Positions 44,233-56,269 of a stretch of DNA of 64,000 bases are shown here, in pieces. Position 1 is the stretch's first letter, and each line of letters starts with the position of its first letter. Both the position numbers and the translations under genes were made by a program. Source of the DNA: Rhodosporidiobolus odoratus (lineage: Eukaryota > Basidiomycota > Microbotryomycetes > Sporidiobolales > Sporidiobolaceae); assembly GCA_034387635.1 (NCBI GenBank), contig JAOANU010000010.1:434001-498000 (forward strand). Reading direction: 5' to 3'. The notes under the pieces were generated by a model, which worked only from the letters and a program-made list of their open reading frames with translations, did not search any database and was not told where the DNA came from.

Positions 44233-47016
44233 TTATCGAGCCTGAAACGTCCTACTCCACAGAAACGCCTCACTCAACAGTAACTCAGTTTCTTTGTCGG
44301 TCCAATCTTGGGTTGGGAGGGATTGGAGGAAGATGATGATGGACTGCGATAAACCCCCCAAAATGAGTTCTCTCTCGTTATTGTTCACGCACTCGTCGCC
44401 GAGTAGAGGGAGGATGTAAATGGGAGAAAGAGAGGGACGGGGGAAAGTGATGGGAGGGGAGAAACGAACTTGGAAATCCATCTCTCGAAGTTTGTCGCTC
44501 CATCTTACGAGGAATGCAAGGCAAACATAGAGATGAAACTCGGAGAACGCATCTCCGCCTTCAGCCTATCCGAGAGTTCAACACTAGTAAGGTCAACTCG
44601 GGTGTGACAAGGTAAGAAGGGAGACAGAGCGTGCGAGAGAGATAGAGAAGAGAGGGCACGTACCAAGTAAGTATCCCACATCCTAACTATGTTTCCGACG
44701 CTCAATTCTCGCATCAAGAGGCAGTTCATCCATCGAAAGGCGAATTGGATAAACTCGACACCTTCAGAGGAGAGGTGGGCTGATAAGGGGGCTGCTTGAT
44801 ATGAACCCGTAAAACGACAGGGACGAGGGTCAAAGGGAAAGTCCGTCACAAGGCACAACGTATGAGGAGGACGAGTAACGTACCGTCCACCCTCTTACAC
44901 AACCCTTCCATCTCCCTGACCCTTCTTAAAATTCCGGGTTGAGCGACCGTATAATGATCTTGAATTCCGTCGAGCAGTTTCGAAAGGCACCAAAAGGAGT
45001 CGGCTTCGAGGGCTTCGAGGGCAGAAGGGGGGAGGGCTGAGAGGTTGAAGGTGGAGGGAGGACCTTCTACTCGTTTTTTTGTGTGCAGGTACGAAGGTGG
45101 GCGAGCGGAGAAAGGGGTTGGGGGTGAGGTGGACCAAATGATGCGTGGTTGGTCAATGGGATCAGAGAGAGTGTGATCATCAGCAATGTGCAATGGCCCC
45201 AAGATCAAACAAAAGCAAGAAAAGAGCAGGAGAGAAAAGGAAGAAAAGGAGAAGAACGTACCAATATAACTCGCCAAAAACACCTCCAAGAACGGTCCCA
45301 CCAGATCATTGATCCCCTGAACATACCCACTAGCGGGATGTCGAATCGCCCAAACATACAAAATCCTCTCCAAACTTCGCTGAGTCGCTTCACTCGCCCA
45401 CAGCAAGACGCCCGGACGAGTACGGGGGACGTCGATACTGATTTGGTGCCAGATTGAGGTGTCTAGGCCTGAGACGCCGCGGGAGAAGGCTTGTCGGACT
45501 AGGGAGGCGTATTCGGAGCGTTTGCGGGAGAGGGTGGAGGCGCGTCGGGAGGAGGGGAGGGGGAGGTAGCCCTGTGTGCGTGCGCTCGGGTCAGTCAGGT
45601 ACGACAAGGAGAACGAGGAAGAGGAAGTTCAGGTTGCAAGAGGAGAAAGAGAATCTGCTGGTTGGAGAGACAGAAAGTCTGAAGACGCACAAGCAATAAC
45701 CCCCAAACCATCCCCCTAACCTCCTCCGGTACTCCGTTCCAAGCCAACTTTCTCAGTTCAGCTAGATCAACGCCGCCACTCCCTCCCCCTCCCCCTCCCC
45801 CTGGTCCTTCGCCACTCACAGCAGCATCCACCCCGCACTCCCCAGAGAGAACCTCCAGAAACTTTCTCTTCCTCCGATTCTCCCTCCCCCGTTCGCCTTG
45901 CTCTTCAGGATTGGGGACTGGGGCGCTGTAGTCAAACAAGGCGGGGTCGTGTGAGGAAAGGGAGGGAGCATCGAGTTGGACGTAACCCTGTGAGAGGTGG
46001 TCGTTGGGGTCATCTTCTTTTTCTGACTCGTGGTCTTGATTGGGTACGGGGGAAGCGTCGGGGTCAGAAGAGGGCTCAGAGAAAGTCTGCCGAGCTCTTT
46101 CTACTGAAGCTGGGGGTGGAGAGTCAGGGTGTGTTGGGGAAGTGGGCAAAGTTGAGGTGGTAGCCGTGGAAGCCGAGGGTTGTGATGGCGGGGGTGCCCA
46201 GAGTGTCCGAAGACGGGTTAGGACATGCGAAGGGTCATTGACGAGTTGCTCGAGGTCGGGTCGAATCCGTCTCTTCCATTCTTCTTCCTGTATTCCGACC
46301 TTTTCCCGTTCCTTCGTTGCCGCCTTTTCTTCGTCTCGAGCTCCTTCAAGCTGCTCTTCTCGCTTCTCGCATTGCTCGTCTCGCCCTTGTCCATCCGCAC
46401 CTGGTCCTGATCCGCCCTGACCCTTGTCGTCCTTGCCCCGTGCCGGTTCCTCCCCAGCAACCAGACTTTTTCTCCTCTCCTCTTCCCTTACCTGCTTGTC
46501 CGCCTCCTCCTGCACCCCACTCGCTTGAGCGAGGTAGCTCATTCCGCGATGTACCGGTGTGGGAGTGGCCAGCCCCGAGCCTGTCGCTGCACTTGTTCGA
46601 GAGGAAGAAAGAGCCGCTGCGACGGCAGCTGCGCCCGACAAAGACGCGGTTGAAGCTTGTCGTGAGGGGGTACTTCGTGAGAACCAGGACGGGGCAGTTG
46701 GTGAAGGGACAGAGGCGGGCGTGGGGTTGAGGTTGAGGTTGAGTTGGTTTGCGAGTTGTTGAACTGTTTGTTCATCGTCTGAATTGGTGTCCCAGTCTTC
46801 GTCTTCGTTGACTGCTGCTGTTGGAGGTGGGTGAGGGTGAGAATGTGAGGATGACTTGAGAGTAGAGGTTGAAGTTGAAGAATAGGATCTGTGGTGGTTT
46901 GCGAGGAAAGAGGGAGGGAGTGATGATGATGAGGAGGAGGAGGAGGAGGAGGAGGAGGAGGGAAGGGGGACCGTTGAGGTAGATGGCGAGGTTGAAGTTC
47001 GTCCCCACAGTGGCAT
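44233..47016 (-). CDS. GYP1: TBC-domain Rab GTPase-activating protein, Gyp1/TBC1D22 type
   Basis: Accelerates GTP hydrolysis by Rab GTPases; Gyp1 acts on Ypt1 at the Golgi. The N-terminal ~370 residues are low complexity (poly-Ser, acidic and charged coiled-coil-like). The TBC domain starts ELRKLAWNGVPEEVRGMVWG and shows IDVPRTRPG (catalytic Arg finger), ILYVWAIRHPASGYVQGIND (catalytic Gln), DSFWCLSKLLDGIQDHY, FIQFAFRWMNCLLMRELS and RMWDTYLAEGGDAFSEFHLY. Exons: 47016-45691, 45571-45262, 45066-44884, 44794-44664, 44565-44470 and 44343-44233. All joins are in frame. The IxxDxxR and YxQ dual fingers are both present, so it should be an active GAP. The C-terminus, SEAFLWSRTFQ, is typical of the family. 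Confidence 0.92.
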
Positions 47017-47606
47017 GCTCGTCCTGTCAGCTGGCGTTCTCTGGTAGCAGTGGTACAGGTCAGAGTCGCAGTTTCCCTCCCCACGCCCGCGGTCTCTTTC
47101 AGCAGCTCTTGCTTCATTCGAGCCTCCCCCTCGCTACCAAGCTTCTACAATGCCCTACCTAGGCGATCTACACGCTGTCGTCTCCGACCACCTCTGCCCA
47201 ACGATGTGTGAACGAGTGTCTGCCCCACCCCACCTCGACAACTCTGAACCACCTCAACTTTCAGCCAGTCTGCCAGGATCTGCCAGGCGCTACACTTCTT
47301 GACTATGGCGCAACATGCAGACAGGCTGCGCCCTAGAGGCGGGATGCCAGGTGTGGGTCTTATCGCATCATGATGGCAGGAACCTGTTGGACTCGCTCTC
47401 GTCTCGACTCACTGTAGAGCTTGTTACTCGGCGACACTGCATAATGATGCAACCTGATTCTTTCTACCTGGACAAATAAGCCACACGAGAGAGGGGAAAG
47501 GCTGTTTAGATCTTGACTCTGCTTCCTCCGCCTCATCTCCCGCTTGCTGTCTGCTCACTCTCACAAAAAGGCCTACTTGCTACTCTCTCTACTGAACAGC
47601 AACACT
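47017..47606. promoter_or_regulatory. divergent promoter, GYP1 / eIF2 gamma
   Basis: 590 bp between divergent starts, with a pyrimidine-rich leader before the eIF2 gamma ATG. No specific element named. Confidence 0.4.
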
Positions 47607-50600
47607 ATGGCCGCCCCCTCCCCTCTCTCTCAAACCCACCGCCCTCCGATGAGTGAAGCCGGATCCGACTCTGGAGACGAAAACGAAGACCCTTCCTCGA
47701 CTCTGAACCAGACTCTGACAAAGTTACAGCAACTCGCACTCGTAGAAGAGGTCAATGTCGATCTGGAGGGGTTGTCGGCGCTTAGCCCAGAGGTCATCTC
47801 GAAACAGGCCACTATTAACATTGGTACGCTCATCTCTCGCTCCCATTCCGTCGCTGGGGTAGGCGATGCACAAGCACCACGGGCAGTGAGCGAGCCGTAT
47901 GCAACGCGGGCAACAACCCTCGACTTAGCATGGGCGAGCCATTCCATGACCTTACCTGTCCTCTTCGACCTTTACTCGGCTAGCCGGCGGTGCATCGAAA
48001 GGAACTCACCTTGCAGACGAGACTGATCCTCCCTTTCCTCTTGCTCTCGCACAGGTACCATCGGTCACGTCGCTGTACGTAAACCCTTCCTTGCCACCCG
48101 GCCCTGGCCTTCCCGTTCTTTTTCACTTGTGTCGCAACTTTCTAACCTACTGCAGTATTTGCTCCTGCTATCTCCTCGCTTCTCCTCTTTTCGCCAATTG
48201 CCGCCTCCTACGTCTCGTCCCGCCGACCTGAACTCGCGACGTGCAGCACGGTAAATCGCAAACCGTAAAAGCCATTTCCGGAGTCCACACGGTCCGGTTC
48301 AAGAACGAACTCGAACGTAACATCACCATCAAACTCGGTTACGCCAATGCCAAGATCTATCACTGCACCAATCCGGCGTGTGAACGTCCGGGGTCTTATA
48401 GGAGTTATTCGAGTGACAAGGAGGATGAGCCAGAGTGTGAGGTGCAGGGATGTGGGGGGAAGATGAAGTTGCTGCGGTGCGTCTCATCGCTTACCAGGCT
48501 CTGGTCTGCAGCGCACGAGGCTGACGTGCCTTCTCGTCCTGTCCTATTGTCTTCTTCTTCTCCGAATCGTCACTCCTGCCTCCGCCCGTTCTCACCCTCT
48601 CCCTCCACCTCGCTCCTCGCCCCCCCGCTCATGCCGCCCACAGCCACGTCTCCTTCGTAGACTGCCCCGGTCATGACATTCTCATGGCCACCATGCTCAA
48701 CGGTGCCGCCGTCATGGACGCCGCCCTCCTCTTGATCGCGGCCAACGAGTCTTGCCCTCAACCGCAGACTTCGGAACATTTGGCCGCCATCGAAATCATG
48801 AAGTTGAAGCATATTTTGGTCCTTCAGAACAAGGTGGATTTGATTCGGGAGAACCAGGGTGCGATTCTCATTTCCCCAATTTTTCGGTTTCTGGCGCGAT
48901 AATGTTCCCTATACTGAGTCTGCTCCGCTTGCTCGCCTTGCCTTCCTCTTGTCTCGTACCCGCGCCGATTCCGGTCACTTGAACCCGCGCTCCGACACCT
49001 TCGTCTTCTCTTCTCCTCCCGTCTTCCCTCAAAACCAGCCGACGAGCACTACAACCAAATTACCCAATTCGTCAAAGGCACCGTCGCCGACGGTGCCCCC
49101 ATCGTTCCCATCTCGGCCCAACTCCGCTACAACATTGACGCCCTCGTCGAATACATTGTCACCAAGATTCCCGTCCCGGTTAGGGATTTCACCACGGCTC
49201 CCAAGTTGATCGTCATCAGGTCGTTTGATGTTAATAAGCCTGGAGCTGAGGTGCAGGAGTTGAAGGGTGGTGTCGCGGGTGGAAGTTTGTTGAAGGGTGT
49301 GCTGAAGGTACGGTTGAGCTTTGGTTGCTGCTTTTTCCTTTCTTTGTCGATCGGCCTTACGCGAGCGGAGACTAATGACCTTCATTCTGCATATCACTCC
49401 CGTCATCCGTTGGCCTTCTTCCCCCTTCCGCTCTTCCGCTCCCGTTGTCGTCCACCTTGTCTCCTTTCGCCTCCCTCGGTTGCCGCAACCACCTCCCTCC
49501 TCCTCCATTCGTTCTCGTCACTCGTCTTACCTCAACCTCATCAACAGCTCGGTCAAGAAATCGAAGTTCGTCCGGGAGTCGTCTCGAAAGACGCCGAGGG
49601 CAAGATCAACTGCAAACCGATTCGAAGCAAGATCGTCTCGCTTCTGGCCGAGAAGAACGAGTTGAAGTTTGCGGTTCCGGGTGGATTGATCGGTGTCGGT
49701 ACTCGTGGGTTTCGGCTTTTTCTTCCAAGCCTGTAGACGTATGTGATGGCGGAGCAGGAACTGACCATCTCCTCGTTCGCTTGCGCGCGCGCAGTCATCG
49801 ACCCCCAACTCACTCGCGGAGACCGACTCGTCGGTCAAGTCCTCGGTTCAAAGGGTTCCCTCCCCTCGATCTACACGGAGATCGAAATCAACTACTTCTT
49901 GTTGAGGAGGTTGTTGGGAGTCAAGAGTGACGATAAGAAGCAGACTAAGGTTCAGAAGTTGGCTAAGAACGAGGTGTTGATGGTTAACATCGGTTCGGTG
50001 CGTCCCTCTCCTTTTTCTCTCTATGGTATTTTCCCTGTTTTCTTCGCGTGCTTTTGTTGCTGTTTTGCCGCTTCCGCAGTGTCTGTAGCTCCATCTTGCT
50101 TTTTATGTGTGGCTGCGTCGCTGTGTCCGACCTTGGTAGCATAGCTCATTCCAGGCAAGAGGTTACAATACTGACTTCTCTCCTCTTCCATTCCTCCCCC
50201 TCACTCCCGTCCTTATCCCCTACATCCCCCAACATATCACGTCCCACACCCCCCCTCATCCTCCAACCCACAGACCTCGGAAGGCGGACGCGTCGTTTCC
50301 GTCAAAGCCGACTTGGCTCGCATCATCCTCAACACCCCCTGCGCGACCGAGTTGGGCGAGAAGGTAGCCCTGTCGAGGCGCATTGATAAGCACTGGCGTC
50401 TCATTGGTGCGTCTCCTTCTCCAGCTTGCTTCATGTGTCACCTTTTTTCTGGCCTTGGTGGCTTTTCTGTTTTTCCGAGTCCTCGTTCTCCCTGGGCTGA
50501 TCGAAGGTACTGACTGATGCCCCTCTCCCCTTTTTTCCGGTTCCCTCTATCTCTCCATCCTCCACTCTGATGCGACACAGGTTGGGGATCCGTCCGCCGA

Positions 50601-50633
50601 GGAAGCGAGTACGAGTTGCCGGAGAACTACTAG
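47607..50633 (+). CDS. GCD11: translation initiation factor eIF2 subunit gamma
   Basis: GTP-binding subunit of eIF2, which delivers initiator Met-tRNA to the 40S subunit. G-domain motifs: [15 protein letters not shown] (G1; Ala for the usual Asp as in other eukaryotic eIF2 gamma), VDCPGHD (G3) and NKVDL (G4), with the zinc-knuckle C..C..C..C insert ([12 protein letters not shown] ... [10 protein letters not shown]). Domains 2-3 follow to the end [10 protein letters not shown]. Nine exons: 47607-47823, 48055-48074 (20 nt), 48247-48476, 48644-48858, 49039-49307, 49548-49704, 49795-49997, 50274-50406 and 50581-50633. All joins keep frame. The 20-nt exon sits inside the P-loop. Length about 500 residues, normal for the family. 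Confidence 0.95.
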
Positions 50634-50642
50634 ACCCACCTG

Positions 50643-50710
50643 CCTCTTCGCCCTGCCTTCCACTCTCGTACCTTTCCCTCTTCGCCCTGCCTTCCACTCT
50701 CGTACCTTTC
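50643..50710 (+). repeat. 34-bp tandem duplication in eIF2 gamma 3' flank
   Basis: Two adjacent identical 34-bp pyrimidine-rich units beginning CCTCTTCGCCCTGCC, starting nine bases after the stop codon; they should lie in the 3' UTR. Confidence 0.9.
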
Positions 50711-50861
50711 CCGACTGTTTGTATGACACACACACACTCTCCCTTTCTCTGCCTCCCTTACCTCGATACTGCACTGCAAAGTATTTGTCGAGTTTTGTAT
50801 CTTCTCACCCCACCAAGAGGCGGTATGCACTTGACAGCTTACAGCCATTTTGACCATGGAG

Positions 50862-51686
50862 CGGACTCGCCTCGATTTAGGCGGGTTTATTGGAAAAGAG
50901 GCCTTTCCTCGCGTCCCCTTCACTTGTAGGGTTCGGGCAAAGTACCATCGTCACTTACAGCTCTGTAGCTACCATATGTGCAGCCCTGCTCAATTAGACG
51001 TAGCTGACGAACCGCCTCCCTGCGCCGTTTCGCCCATGACCAAGTTCCTTCTCAGCGTGGCGTCGTGATATTTCGTCATCTCGTCACGCTGAGACTTCGC
51101 TACTTCGAGAAAGTGCTATTACGTGACTCTTCTACCTACTTAGCCACGGCGACCTCACAACCGCCTCTGTCTCCTTCACTCAGCTTTCCCAACAGTGTGG
51201 CGCCGTTTTAGCCCTCTGCCACTTCCGCCCACTCTCTCCCGCACTTCACAGCTCCACGATAACAGCTAGCGTTGCGCTGAGTAGACGTACAGGTGCGCAC
51301 TCGAGCTCTCAGATACTATACGGATCGGCGGCTCGCTAGCAGGCAGGGAAGAGCTGGGAGAGTGAGGTTGAGTCGGATGAATGGCTATAGCGATGTCGCT
51401 CAGACTGCAAAGTCAGCTCTCAAAACGTGTACATGAAGTGTCGGAGAAAAGGGCAAAGCAAGTTTGGCGCTCAGGGTCGCTGTTCAACAAGATATATCTC
51501 GATATTGACTTTTGGGGAGGAGAGGGGAGGAATTTCGACACCACGACCAAATGGGATCGTGCTTGGCTGCGGAGATAGCCAGAGCTCTGCTGAGCATAGT
51601 GGTACTATTGCCGAAGCCTACAAATGAAGAGAACGCGAGGAAAAGCCTTTTCCAATAAACTCACCAATATGAGGCGAGTCCGTGGC
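50862..51686. mobile_element. fold-back (MITE-like) element, putative
   Basis: The ends form an imperfect inverted repeat of at least 105 bp: 50862-50968 begins CGGACTCGCCTC and the reverse complement of 51580-51686 begins the same way. They share GGGTTTATTGGAAAA/GAGTTTATTGGAAAA, TTTCCTCGCG and TTGTAGG, and weaker similarity continues to about 150 bp. The ~600-bp interior has no transposase-like frame. No clear target-site duplication could be assigned by eye. A non-autonomous DNA transposon or a simple palindromic duplication would both fit. Confidence 0.55.
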
Positions 51687-52133
51687 TGGAAACGTCTGTC
51701 CCCTCTTTGCTACGAAGCCCCCGTCATTCTGTGCATGACTAGCAGATCCCAACAGTTAAGCAATCGATCATACCGTATACGACTGACTCTGCGCAGCTGT
51801 CATGTCGACACCGCTCCTTTCACGATGAGCTGGACAGGCAGGCTTCTCCCTCGCCAAAACCATCGTACAAGTGTACGCGTCAAGTCTGGACTGATCGAGC
51901 GTGTTCGAGACCCCAGAGGACCCGGTCAACCCGATCAGTCGCCTTGACACGTTCTGGTTGAGTTGACTTTCGAATCCGACCGGCGGTGCATCGCAATTTG
52001 CATTTCATTTCCGCCTGTCCGACGACTAGGCGCTTCGTTTCCATCCTCTTTCCTTCGCTCGAAGAGATCGTTCACAGCTACCCTCTCCTTCTCCCGCGCC
52101 TGCTGAAGCCGTTACCTCGTTTTATTTCTTTCC
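51687..52133. other. upstream region of subtilase gene
   Basis: No supported gene; presumed promoter and 5' leader of the protease gene at 52134. Confidence 0.45.
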
Positions 52134-54728
52134 ATGCTGGCGTCGGCTCTGGTCTTCCTGGTGCAAGTCTCGTTCGCCTTCGTCGCTCGCGCCTCCCCAG
52201 TAGAACCCGGACAAACACACTGGCCCCCTCCTTTTCCCGCCTTTAACCACGCGCCCAACTCAAGCAACCAGTCATCTTCCCTTTCCTCCTCTTCTTCACC
52301 GTCCCTCGACCGTCGTGCCATAGGTGGACCAGGACCTTATGCAACCTACATCGTCTGCCTCGTAGCTGGGGCAGATCTCGCCTCGCACCTCGCCTGGCTA
52401 GCCCGTACGCAATTCCTGATCCGTTTTTTCCTCCACCTTTTTCTTTTCTCTTCCGACCTGCAGATTTCGCTGACCCCCTGCTCCTTTGACTACTCTGCGA
52501 GCAGAAGGTATCGCCGTCAATGGAGGTCCAGCCTCGGACCTCCCGATCAACGCGCCTATCGCTCCAGCGCCCGCCGACGGCTCAGCACCTGGCGCTCCAG
52601 GCGCAGGTGCAGGAGGAGCGGCTGGGGGCGATGGCGCGGGTGCAGGAGGAGCGGCTGGGGGCGATGGCGCGGGTGCAGGAGGAGCGGCTGGGGGCGATGG
52701 CGCGGGTGCAGGAGGAGCCGGTGCAGGAGATGGCGCGGGTGCAGGAGGAGCGGCTGGGGGCGATGGCGCGGGTGCAGGAGGAGCCGGTGCAGGAGATGGG
52801 TCTGGAGGTGCCGGTGCAGACGGGGCCGGAGGTGGCGCTGGAGGCGATGGTGCTGGCGGAGCAGGCGGGGGCGCTGGAGCAGGCGGAGATGACGATGGAG
52901 CTGGCGGCGGTTAGTTTTTCGTTTCTTCTTCCGCTTCTCCGCCCAGACTGATTGACTCTCTCCTTCCCTCGTCACAGCCATGAGTGGCCCGTGGGACGGA
53001 CCTACGGGTACGCGCTAGCTTTTCTCTCGGGCGCATGAATAGCGCGGCGATATTGACTTAGTTCGGCAGATACGGGCGATGGCGCAGGCTGCGGTGTCTC
53101 TTGGTCCGACGCCGGCGTCGGCATGTGTACGTTGTCTGACCACGCCAATCGTGCTGATGCGGAGTCACACTGACCCACCTACGTTGGCCTGCAGATGTCG
53201 CCGTATTACAAGGCGCCATCTACGAGACGGTCGTCGCCTCGCCCTTTGTCGACGCCGTTGCGATTGACGATGATGGCGAGATCGCTGGTGGTCCTCTTCC
53301 CGGTGCAACGGCTGCATCCTTCATTCAACAGCAGTCGAACGCTCCTTGGAACATCGCGCGCCTCTCTTCGAACAAGACAGTCTCAAAACCGTCGACCTAC
53401 TCATTCAATAGCACGGCCGGTCAAGGCGTCGAGTACGCTCTCTCCTGCTGTCAATATCATCCTGCAGCCTGTACTGACCCGCCCATGCGCTACAGTATCT
53501 ACATTCTCGATACCGGTGTTCTCGTCAGCCATGTGCAGTTTACCGGTCGAGCGAAAGTCGGCGGCAACATCGGCCTCGGGGTACGTTGTTTCGGCAATTG
53601 CACGTGCAGAGACCGGCTCTCCTGACCTTCGCACATTGCGCACAGACCGCCGACGGAAACGGACACGGCACGTTCTGCGCCTCTGTAGCGGCTGGCAACA
53701 CGTACGGCGTAGCCAAGAAAGCAAACATCATCTCCATCAAGTACGCCCCCTTCTCTATCGCCATCGTATCTCGACCAGGCTGACCAAATCTCGCGCTACA
53801 AGGACGTTTACTGACGCCGGCGGAGGCGCTGCGAGTAACGTCGTCAAGGGCGTCGCCCTCGTTTTCAAGCTCGTCAAGAAGTCAAAACGGCCTTCGATCA
53901 TCTCGTTATCGGCAGCATTCCCGGCTAACGCCGCACTTGACGCTATCGTCAAGAAAGCGAGTACGAAGGGTATTCATTGGGTGGCAGCAGCGTGCGGTCT
54001 CTTTTGCCTTTCCTTCCTGTTTGCACCGACAAAGCAGTACTAAGCCCATTCCGCTCGCGCAGTGGAAATTCTGGAGCCGACGCTAATGCCTACTCGCCTG
54101 CACGATCACCCTACGCGGTCACGGTCGGTGCGATCGATTCAGCCGACGCCGTCGCCAAGTACAGCAACTACGGTCCAAGGGTTTCCCTTTTCGCTGGCGG
54201 GACAAACGTCATCGGCGCCTTCATCGGAACGTCCGCTTCGTCGGTGACCCTCTCCGGTACAAGCATGGCCGTACGTTCCCAGTCTGGTCACCTCAGCGAG
54301 TCGAAACTGTCTCTGATCTGAACCCACTTTTCTTGCAGACTCCCTCTGTGGCGGGCTTGATCGCATACTTCATCTCGGTTTGGTGAGTACTGTACTGCAA
54401 GCCCTCACGTCTCAACTCTGTTTGGCTGACACGCTTCTTTCGGCTCTTTAGGGGCAACGCTGCACCGCTCGTCATGGCCGACGCATTGACCAAGGCGGCG
54501 ACACCAAACAGCATAAAAGGGCTGAAAGGCGGATCAGTCAATCTGATTGCCGGCAATTGTCGTGCGATGAACGATACCTGTTTCGACTGGAGTAAACCTG
54601 GCAAGTACTTGCCCATCCCTCCTCCCCCACCGCCACCGAGCAACGTCACCTCGTCTGCCGCGCCTCCTCCGCCCACTTCTGCCGAAAAAGTCGCGTACAG
54701 GGTCTTGATTATGAATCCGAAGCGATGA
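52134..54728 (+). CDS. secreted subtilisin-like serine protease (S8, proteinase K type)
   Basis: Extracellular or vacuolar endoprotease. A signal peptide (MLASALVFLVQVSFAFVARA) is followed by a prodomain with YIVCLVAGADLASHLAWLA. Then comes a ~130-residue Gly/Ala/Asp-rich insert, the maturation region SNAPWNIARLSS, and a catalytic domain with Asp (YILDTGV), His (GNGHGTFCAS), oxyanion-hole Asn (AAAGNSGAD) and Ser (SGTSMATPSVAG). The C-terminus is Pro/Ser-rich. Eleven exons: 52134-52404, 52505-52909, 52978-53007, 53070-53126, 53195-53432, 53496-53580, 53646-53740, 53803-53991, 54063-54270, 54339-54382 and 54452-54728. All joins are in frame and the triad is complete, so it should be active. Confidence 0.88.
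52590..52900 (+). repeat. Gly/Ala-rich coding repeat in the protease
   Basis: Tandem 33-bp-type units (GCAGGAGGAGCGGCTGGGGG and variants) encode repeated GAGGAAGGDGA, turning into shorter GAGAGDGA variants. The array lies in one exon of the prodomain and keeps frame. Confidence 0.85.
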
Positions 54729-55130
54729 TGAGGACAGTAGAGGGAGGGGTTTCAGGGGGAGAGGTATTAATAGCATATGTTTGACTCCTTCTCTCACCTA
54801 GAGGTAGCATTTGCACCCTTCAGTCTCTCACCCTCATTCTCAACGCCGATACACGAGGCTTCGCGCTGCTCTCTTTCCTTAGGACATGGCATGCTTCTTT
54901 CTTCTCTAGTTCAGTTCGGGCGTCGATGCTGTTGCATTTGATTTTACTGTATCAAGTTGCAATGAGCGAGAGTACGAGAGTATGAGATCAGGTTGACAAG
55001 GTTGTAGGGGGAGGGGAAATGGTTGACAGCTCGTGCTCTGACTTTTATCAGTTGGCTTGAGCAAGAAGCCCCCTACCACGGCAAGGTCCACCAAAGCTTG
55101 ACCCTTGTAGTTGAAGACCGGTGGCGAGAG
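54729..55130. other. convergent intergenic region, 400 bp
   Basis: 3' flank of the protease gene. No supported gene. Confidence 0.5.
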
Positions 55131-55450
55131 TCATATACAGCAGCCTGCTAAAGTTTCCGGTTTGCAGATAGTTGAGAAGGCCGACCACGCCTCACCTAAT
55201 AGCACAGGAGAACCAGACCACTTGATGGTCATGCACTTGAGTGCCTTGTCTTGCAGCGGAAAGTGAGGTCTGGGGCTAGGACAGTTGAGGGCATGTCGGT
55301 ACTGCTCGAGAGGCGGCAGACTGCAGTCGGATGACTGCGTCATAGCTGAGGTCTCGTTTGCTCGAAGGCGTTGTAGGCTTGGCTGAGGCGGCATCAGGGA
55401 ATTGGAGGCGAGAGTGGCAGTCTGGTAGGGCGTCGTAGAGCGTCACGCAA
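55131..55450 (-). pseudogene. relic of the RNase III-like family (N-terminal part only)
   Basis: Minus-strand frame containing SLPPLEQYRHALNCPSPRPH and ALKCMTIKWSGSP, which aligns with RLPLLKQYRHAMHSPVPTFA and RFTALLFGGSP in the gene at 38082. The expected RNase III-like motif 1 does not follow; the frame ends at 55131. Probably a truncated copy, though a heavily diverged exon structure is possible. Confidence 0.5.
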
Positions 55451-55773
55451 AGAGGCGCAGTGGGAAGAAGAGAAAGGCACCGGAGCCATGTTGACGTCCT
55501 CGGCCATTTGCGCAGAATCCTGGTAGCGCGGAACGTGCCGCTCCTGACCCTCAACATGGCCGCTATGTCTGCGACTCTTCTTGAGGATGCCGACGGTGAT
55601 GGCAGGAATCGAGAGAAAAGGGTTCAGCAGAACGCAGCAGGGAGAGAGCAATGCTTAGCGTACCTTTGCCATGTACTATCCTATTCACCTACGAACGTGC
55701 TCCTGAACGTTGTAGGCTGATCGAGATGAGTCAAATCAACTCTCTCCACCCACCGCTCTCGCCTCAACTCACA

Positions 55774-56269
55774 AGATGCCTTCCAAGACGCTGTACACCA
55801 TCGATACTGTTTCACCTAGCCCGCAGAACCACCTGCAACTTGCCCCACGCTGATCGACGCTTGCCTCCTCCCTTTCTTTGTTTCATCACCTCACCCTCTC
55901 GACTCGACGAGCACGCCTAGGCAGACACCTAGACAGCGCAAGGCTTGCCTGGATCATATACTCGGAACCATACCAGCTAGTCTACAGGCGCTTTGCGATG
56001 TGGCGGCCTCTCTATCGTTGTGGGAAGCAGCGACGCTGGAGATCCCCTTGTTGTCAGAGACCGTTGCCAGCATGGGCAGCTCAGAGGAATGGACAGACAG
56101 GGAAGGCATAGAAAACAAAGCGGAAGAGGATGATATTAGGTTTCATCCTTTGCCGAGGTTGAATGGGAGTGAGGGTATCAGGGCGGCAAGGGGGGGAGGG
56201 GGTCCAGTGGGAGGGAAGTCGCTTTTGGGGGGGGGGGGGGGGGGGGGGGGAGGGGTTAGAGTAGAGTAG
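55774..56269 (+). CDS. hypothetical protein, low confidence
   Basis: A possible ATG at 55774 (MPSKTL, followed by GTACAC) and a long second exon from about 55890: helical, Leu/Ala-rich (LDHILGTIPASLQALC, SLWEAATLEIPLLSETV), acidic (ENKAEEDD), then a Gly-rich end that runs into the 24-G tract and stops at 56267-56269. Splice sites are not confirmed and the family is not recognised. Confidence 0.35.
56227..56250 (+). repeat. 24-base G homopolymer
   Basis: An uninterrupted run of G, in or at the end of a hypothetical Gly-rich reading frame. Length is likely to vary between cells and between sequencing runs. Confidence 0.95.
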
